A stretch of 18,000 bases of DNA from Acidobacteriota bacterium. Lineage in GTDB: Bacteria; Acidobacteriota; Terriglobia; Terriglobales; Acidobacteriaceae. The stretch spans positions 1 through 18,000 of the forward strand of contig JAJZAL010000090.1 in assembly GCA_021799405.1 (NCBI GenBank), read 5' to 3'. Numbering within the stretch: position 1 is the stretch's first letter; each line of letters begins with the position of its first letter. The notes below the pieces were generated by a model. The model was not told where the DNA came from and did no database searches. It worked only from the letters and a program-made list of their open reading frames with translations. Position numbers and translations under genes: made by a program. This document shows, piece after piece, positions 15,061 to 18,000 of this stretch.

Positions 15061-16302
15061 ATGGCAGAACCATCGAGCACATCATTGGAAAAGTCGAATG
15101 GGCCGCAGCAGCAGGACCACGAAATCTCGCTTCTGGAGTTGCTGGCGACTATTGGACGGAAGAAGCGTATTGTGCTGATCACGCTGACCATCGCTGTCGT
15201 GATCGGGCTGCTTCTGGCCTTTCTGCTTCCGAAGGAATATACGGCCAAGACCACATTGCTGCCCCCAAAGCAGCAGAGTTCCATGAGTTCCATGTTGTCA
15301 TCACAGCTTGGAAGCCTGGGTGCCGTTGCATCGCTTACCGGCCATGGGTTGGGCCTCAAGAACCCGAATGACATGTATGTGGCGATGTTTCGCAGCCGAA
15401 CTGTCGAAGATGCCATGATTCGCAAATACGGGCTGATGAAGGAGTACCATGCGAAGCTCCTTTCCGTTGCGAGGAAGGATTTTGAGGGATACTCAAAGGT
15501 CAATGGTTCGACCAAGGATGGCCTGATTCATATTTCGGTAACCGACCGTAATCCCGAACGGGCCGCGGAGTTGGCCAATGGATACGTGGCGCAGTTCCGA
15601 AATCTCTCCAACCATTTGGCCATCACAAGCGCCGCGCAGCGACGGCTCTTCTTCCAGGAGCAGATGAAGTCAGCAAAAGACAAGCTGACGAACGCGGAGT
15701 TCGCCCTGGAGCAGACTGAAGAAAAAAGTGGCATGATCGAGATCAGTAGTCAGGCACGGGCATTGATCGAGACCGGAGCCCAGCTGCGGGCCCAAATTGC
15801 GTCGCAGGAAGCGCAGGTTCAGGGAATGCGCGCTTTTGCCGCGCCTGATAATCCCAATCTGGTGCAGGCAGAGCAGGAACTCCGCGCGCTTCGCGCACAG
15901 CTTGCGAGCCTGGCCGGAAAAGGTGGTAATCCTGGCGCCGAACTGATTTTGCCTAAAGGAAATCTTCCCTCTGCCGGGCTTGAATATCTGCGCAAGTTTC
16001 GTGATGTGCAGTACTACCAGGCTATTTTTGACATTCTGGCGAAGCAGTTCGAACTCGCAAAGCTCGATGAGGCCCGGGAAGGAGCTCTGATTCAGGTCGT
16101 GGATCCGGCGATTCCTCCTGACCACAAGTCTTCCCCGAAGAGGGCGCTGATTTTGATTGGGTGCTTTGCCGGGGGTCTATTTCTAGGTATTTTCTTGGCA
16201 CTGGCCGCAGCCGGGATGGATCGCCTAAATCAGGATCCTGAAACAAACGGTCAGATGCGAGCCATACGCGAAGCATTTGGCATAAAACAGCTAAAGCGCT
16301 GA
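15061..16302 (+). CDS. Wzz-type polysaccharide co-polymerase (chain-length regulator)
   Basis: Inner-membrane protein that sets polysaccharide chain length and links polymerisation to the export channel. 413 residues. Wzz domain at the N terminus with TM1 at about 37-56 (IVLITLTIAVVIGLLLAFLL), a large periplasmic region rich in helices and heptad-like patterns (about 190-285, a coiled-coil candidate), the proline-rich segment DPAIPPDHKSSPKRA (348-362) that stands before TM2 in this family, and TM2 at about 362-384. After TM2 only some 30 cytoplasmic residues remain, with no Walker motifs or Tyr cluster, so there is no fused BY-kinase; a separate kinase, if any, is not in this window. GGGGA lies 4-8 nt before the ATG, and the gene follows the export-protein stop by 8 nt: a two-gene operon. 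A 6-bp hairpin with TTT follows 67 nt after the stop. Confidence 0.93.
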   Translation: MAEPSSTSLEKSNGPQQQDHEISLLELLATIGRKKRIVLITLTIAVVIGLLLAFLLPKEYTAKTTLLPPKQQSSMSSMLSSQLGSLGAVASLTGHGLGLKNPNDMYVAMFRSRTVEDAMIRKYGLMKEYHAKLLSVARKDFEGYSKVNGSTKDGLIHISVTDRNPERAAELANGYVAQFRNLSNHLAITSAAQRRLFFQEQMKSAKDKLTNAEFALEQTEEKSGMIEISSQARALIETGAQLRAQIASQEAQVQGMRAFAAPDNPNLVQAEQELRALRAQLASLAGKGGNPGAELILPKGNLPSAGLEYLRKFRDVQYYQAIFDILAKQFELAKLDEAREGALIQVVDPAIPPDHKSSPKRALILIGCFAGGLFLGIFLALAAAGMDRLNQDPETNGQMRAIREAFGIKQLKR

Positions 16303-16798
16303 GAGATCATGCCGATAAGTGCTATGTATCTAACTCCAAACAGAAGAGTTACGATCGGCCGGGAAGAGTGCGCCTGCAAACTGGAGGCGCTTTGGCATTC
16401 GCGAGGGGCGATGCTTCGTAAAAGATGAGCAAGGTGCGATTGTATCCTGGAGTACATTGTGCGAATATTTACGCGTTGCATACTTCCCAACCATTGAATC
16501 GCCGAAGAAAAAAATGACAACTTTCGGAATTCAACTGTGTTATAGATGTAGGTAAGGTCCGTCGGTCCATCAAGACGGTGGATGGACGCGGCATGAGTCT
16601 GTAGAACCCACAACCTGTAGCTTTAAGAATCTGTTGCTCGCTTAAACGGCGGATAATCAAGAAGTTAGGCTAAGGCGAAGGTGCTCCCCCCAACCAAAGA
16701 AGCAGCCTCGTCGCAGTAACCATTTTTCTCTCCAGATCGAATTACGAAGCTCATTGGCAGCTTACTACCAGCTCGTTCGCGCGAGTCGCAAGGAAAGC
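16303..16798. other. 496-nt intergenic region with a long leader for the transferase
   Basis: No gene is credible here. It contains the weak terminator at 16370-16393, then an A+T-rich stretch with a possible -10 TATAGA (16541-16546) without a good -35, then about 250 nt that would be transcribed leader. In the leader two hairpins compete: CCGTC/GACGG (16559-16563 with 16574-16578) and GTCCATC/GATGGAC (16565-16571 with 16581-16587); the second stem's left arm lies in the first one's loop. No riboswitch class was recognised. Confidence 0.4.
16370..16393 (+). terminator. Weak terminator hairpin after the Wzz gene
   Basis: GCGCCT (16370-16375) pairs with AGGCGC (16385-16390) across a 9-nt loop and is followed by TTT. 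A short stem and short T-run, so termination may be partial. Confidence 0.45.
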
Positions 16799-17641
16799 AT
16801 GGACACTGATCTTGTGAGGAACACACCATATCCTGTGCACGTTAGCGGAGGTTTTCTGTTCGAAGATGCGGTCGAAACGCCTCAAAATAGCGCAAAGCGT
16901 GCGCGGAGTTTCTCCGATGCGAATCGGCATTCTGTAAGTGCCTGGGCACTTTCGCGGACTCGCCGGGTGATTGATCTCGCGGTCGCTGCGCTGGCGCTAA
17001 CGGTATTTCTACCTCTCATGGGCCTGGTGGCCCTTGCCGTGAGACTGAGTTCCCCTGGGCCAGTTTTCTTCAAGCAACAAAGGATGGGACGCAACGGATG
17101 CGTCTTTACTCTTTACAAGTTTCGTTCGATGCATGTAGCAAAGGACCACTCAAGCCCCATTACGGTGACCGGGGACAACCGGATTACCGGAGTTGGAAAA
17201 TTGCTGAGGAAGTACAAGTTGGATGAGCTGCCGCAGTTCTGGAACGTATTGCGTGGTGATATGAGCCTCGTTGGTCCGAGGCCCAAACTTCCGCATCACG
17301 AGGCTCTGCACATGCCTTTCCGTCCCGGAATTACCGGCGCGGCGACCCTTGCATTTCGTTTTGAGGAAGAAATGCTCAGCCAGGTGCCCAGGGAGCATCT
17401 GGATGCCTACTACGATCGATTCGTGAAACCGAGCAAGGCTAAGATCGACTGGGAATACATGCAGTCCGCCACGCCGAAGACGGACATTGGCATTCTCTGC
17501 CAGACAGCCAAAATATGCTTCTTGCGAGGTGAAACGAGCTATCAAGTAGAGCTGCCCGAATTTTCCGACACCATGCACGAATTTCCATTGAGACAAACAG
17601 GCACCGAATCTCAGCCCTCGTACGGTACCAGCATTATCTGA
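16799..17641 (+). CDS. Bacterial sugar transferase (monotopic phosphoglycosyl transferase)
   Basis: Membrane enzyme that transfers a sugar phosphate from a UDP-sugar to undecaprenyl phosphate, the first step of a polysaccharide repeat unit. 280 residues. After an unusually long N-terminal tail of about 55 polar residues comes the re-entrant membrane helix RRVIDLAVAALALTVFLPLM (55-74), then SSPGPVFFKQQRMGRNG (84-100), FTLYKFRSMH (103-112), the catalytic Asp-Glu pair in KLDELPQFWNVLRGDMSLVG (140-159, Asp142-Glu143), GPRPKLPHHE and RPGITGAATLAFRFEEE (175-191). The last block departs from the common KPGITGLWQVSGR, a sign of substrate or subgroup difference. It lacks the four extra N-terminal helices of WbaP-type enzymes, so it is a short-form enzyme. 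The ATG at 16799 has AGGA 4 nt upstream; an in-frame TTG at 16754 is less likely. Sugar specificity cannot be read. Confidence 0.92.
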   Translation: MDTDLVRNTPYPVHVSGGFLFEDAVETPQNSAKRARSFSDANRHSVSAWALSRTRRVIDLAVAALALTVFLPLMGLVALAVRLSSPGPVFFKQQRMGRNGCVFTLYKFRSMHVAKDHSSPITVTGDNRITGVGKLLRKYKLDELPQFWNVLRGDMSLVGPRPKLPHHEALHMPFRPGITGAATLAFRFEEEMLSQVPREHLDAYYDRFVKPSKAKIDWEYMQSATPKTDIGILCQTAKICFLRGETSYQVELPEFSDTMHEFPLRQTGTESQPSYGTSII

Positions 17642-17656
17642 GCCCGTGTTTTTCGC

Positions 17657-17696
17657 AAGCAAAGGCGCAAGGAATCTGTTCCTTGCGCCTTTGCTT
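17657..17696 (+). terminator. Strong intrinsic terminator after the transferase gene
   Basis: A perfect 18-bp stem (17657-17674 with 17679-17696) with the 4-nt loop TCTG runs into TTT at the plus-strand 3' side. It begins 15 nt after the transferase stop and should end the transcript very efficiently. Confidence 0.92.
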
Positions 17697-17909
17697 TTTC
17701 CTGCCTGGTTGGGTGAAAGTGCCGGTGAAGATTTCTGCCAGCGTTAAATCGGTCAACCGCATGCGAATTTTCGATCGCTCAGCCTCGAATTGGAGAGAGA
17801 ATACCGCTCTTCCTTATGGTCATAGGGGAACGCGGGGACCCGGGTAGACCTTCTGCAAGACAATTTCAGCGGATGGTCATGGGGCTAGTGAGGGTATTTT
17901 AGTAAATAT
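17697..17909. other. Intergenic stretch between terminators, no gene recognised
   Basis: Flanked by a strong terminator on the left and a terminator-like hairpin on the right, with no coding frame that has a ribosome binding site. ATGGTCAT occurs twice in direct orientation (17816-17823 and 17873-17880). The layout would suit a small RNA ending at the right-hand hairpin, but no known RNA family was recognised. Confidence 0.35.
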
Positions 17910-17939
17910 CCCCCGGCAGAGCCGGGGGCTTTCTTTTGT
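17910..17939 (+). terminator. Terminator-like hairpin with no gene in front of it
   Basis: CCCCCGGC (17910-17917), loop AGA, GCCGGGGG (17921-17928), then CTTTCTTTTG: a GC-rich 8-bp stem with a T-rich tail on the plus strand. The nearest upstream gene already has its own terminator 210 nt earlier, so this one must serve another transcript or be an attenuator for a gene beyond the window. Confidence 0.65.
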
Positions 17940-17940
17940 G

Positions 17941-17980
17941 AGCCGCTCGAAGCGGCTTGTGGGGTCGCTAACGCGGCCCC
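17941..17980. repeat. Two further adjacent hairpins
   Basis: AGCCGCT/AGCGGCT (17941-17947 with 17951-17957, loop CGA) and GGGGTCGC/GCGGCCCC (17961-17968 with 17973-17980, loop TAAC, one G-T pair) follow the terminator-like hairpin with only 3-nt gaps or so between them. Three GC-rich hairpins in 71 nt look like a structured intergenic element. Confidence 0.6.
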
Positions 17981-18000
17981 GGTTGGGTTGCGCCACCTGA

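Noticed and set aside
16251..16613. A 120-codon minus-strand frame overlapping the end of the Wzz gene
   Set aside because: Overlaps a clear gene, with no ribosome binding site or family resemblance.
17938..18000. A 20-codon frame from GTG to TGA at the right end
   Set aside because: It runs straight through two hairpins and has no ribosome binding site; its composition follows from the repeats.
1..18000. CRISPR arrays, insertion sequences, phage genes, tRNA or rRNA genes, toxin-antitoxin or defence systems
   Set aside because: None of their signatures was seen; the only tandem repeat is inside the export-protein gene.

Overview
The window looks like chromosomal DNA of an Acidobacteriota member, probably class Terriglobia (subdivision 1). 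This is an inference from gene content: an Oar-like TonB-dependent receptor of about 1,200 residues with an N-terminal carboxypeptidase-regulatory-like domain, a DUF2911 protein, Tat-exported glycoside hydrolases, and a large multi-SLBB polysaccharide export protein. There is no rRNA, tRNA, insertion sequence, phage gene or CRISPR array.

Region 1 (44-11025) reads as an alpha-mannan utilisation locus. On the minus strand lie the TonB-dependent receptor (44-3643) and a Tat-exported GH92 alpha-mannosidase (4137-6602). Divergent from GH92, on the plus strand, is a translationally coupled pair: a GH76 endo-alpha-1,6-mannanase (6748-7863) and a GH125 exo-alpha-1,6-mannosidase (7860-9323). Convergent with these is a sugar-porter MFS transporter (9343-11025, minus). 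The likely division of labour is that GH76 cuts the alpha-1,6 backbone, GH92 removes alpha-1,2/1,3 side chains, GH125 trims alpha-1,6 oligomannosides to mannose, the receptor brings material across the outer membrane, and the MFS protein imports the monosaccharide. Two LacI-family-type operators (form TGNTANCGNTANCA) tie the locus together. One overlaps the GH76 start codon in the GH92/GH76 divergent region, and the other lies 43 nt before the MFS gene. The receptor has a different palindrome in its promoter. No regulator gene is present in the window.

Region 2 (11179-11742, minus) is a single secreted DUF2911 protein of unknown function.

Region 3 (12323-17641, plus) is the start of an exopolysaccharide or capsule cluster: a 909-residue Poly_export/SLBB outer-membrane export protein, a Wzz-type chain-length protein 8 nt behind it, and, after a 496-nt gap, a monotopic phosphoglycosyl transferase that would start repeat-unit synthesis. 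The transferase is closed by a very strong intrinsic terminator. The last 300 nt hold no recognisable gene but contain a series of hairpins, the first terminator-like.

Several gene starts were moved downstream from the longest possible open frame to positions with a Shine-Dalgarno sequence directly in front of a signal peptide (receptor, GH92, DUF2911) or an overlap with the preceding stop (GH125).
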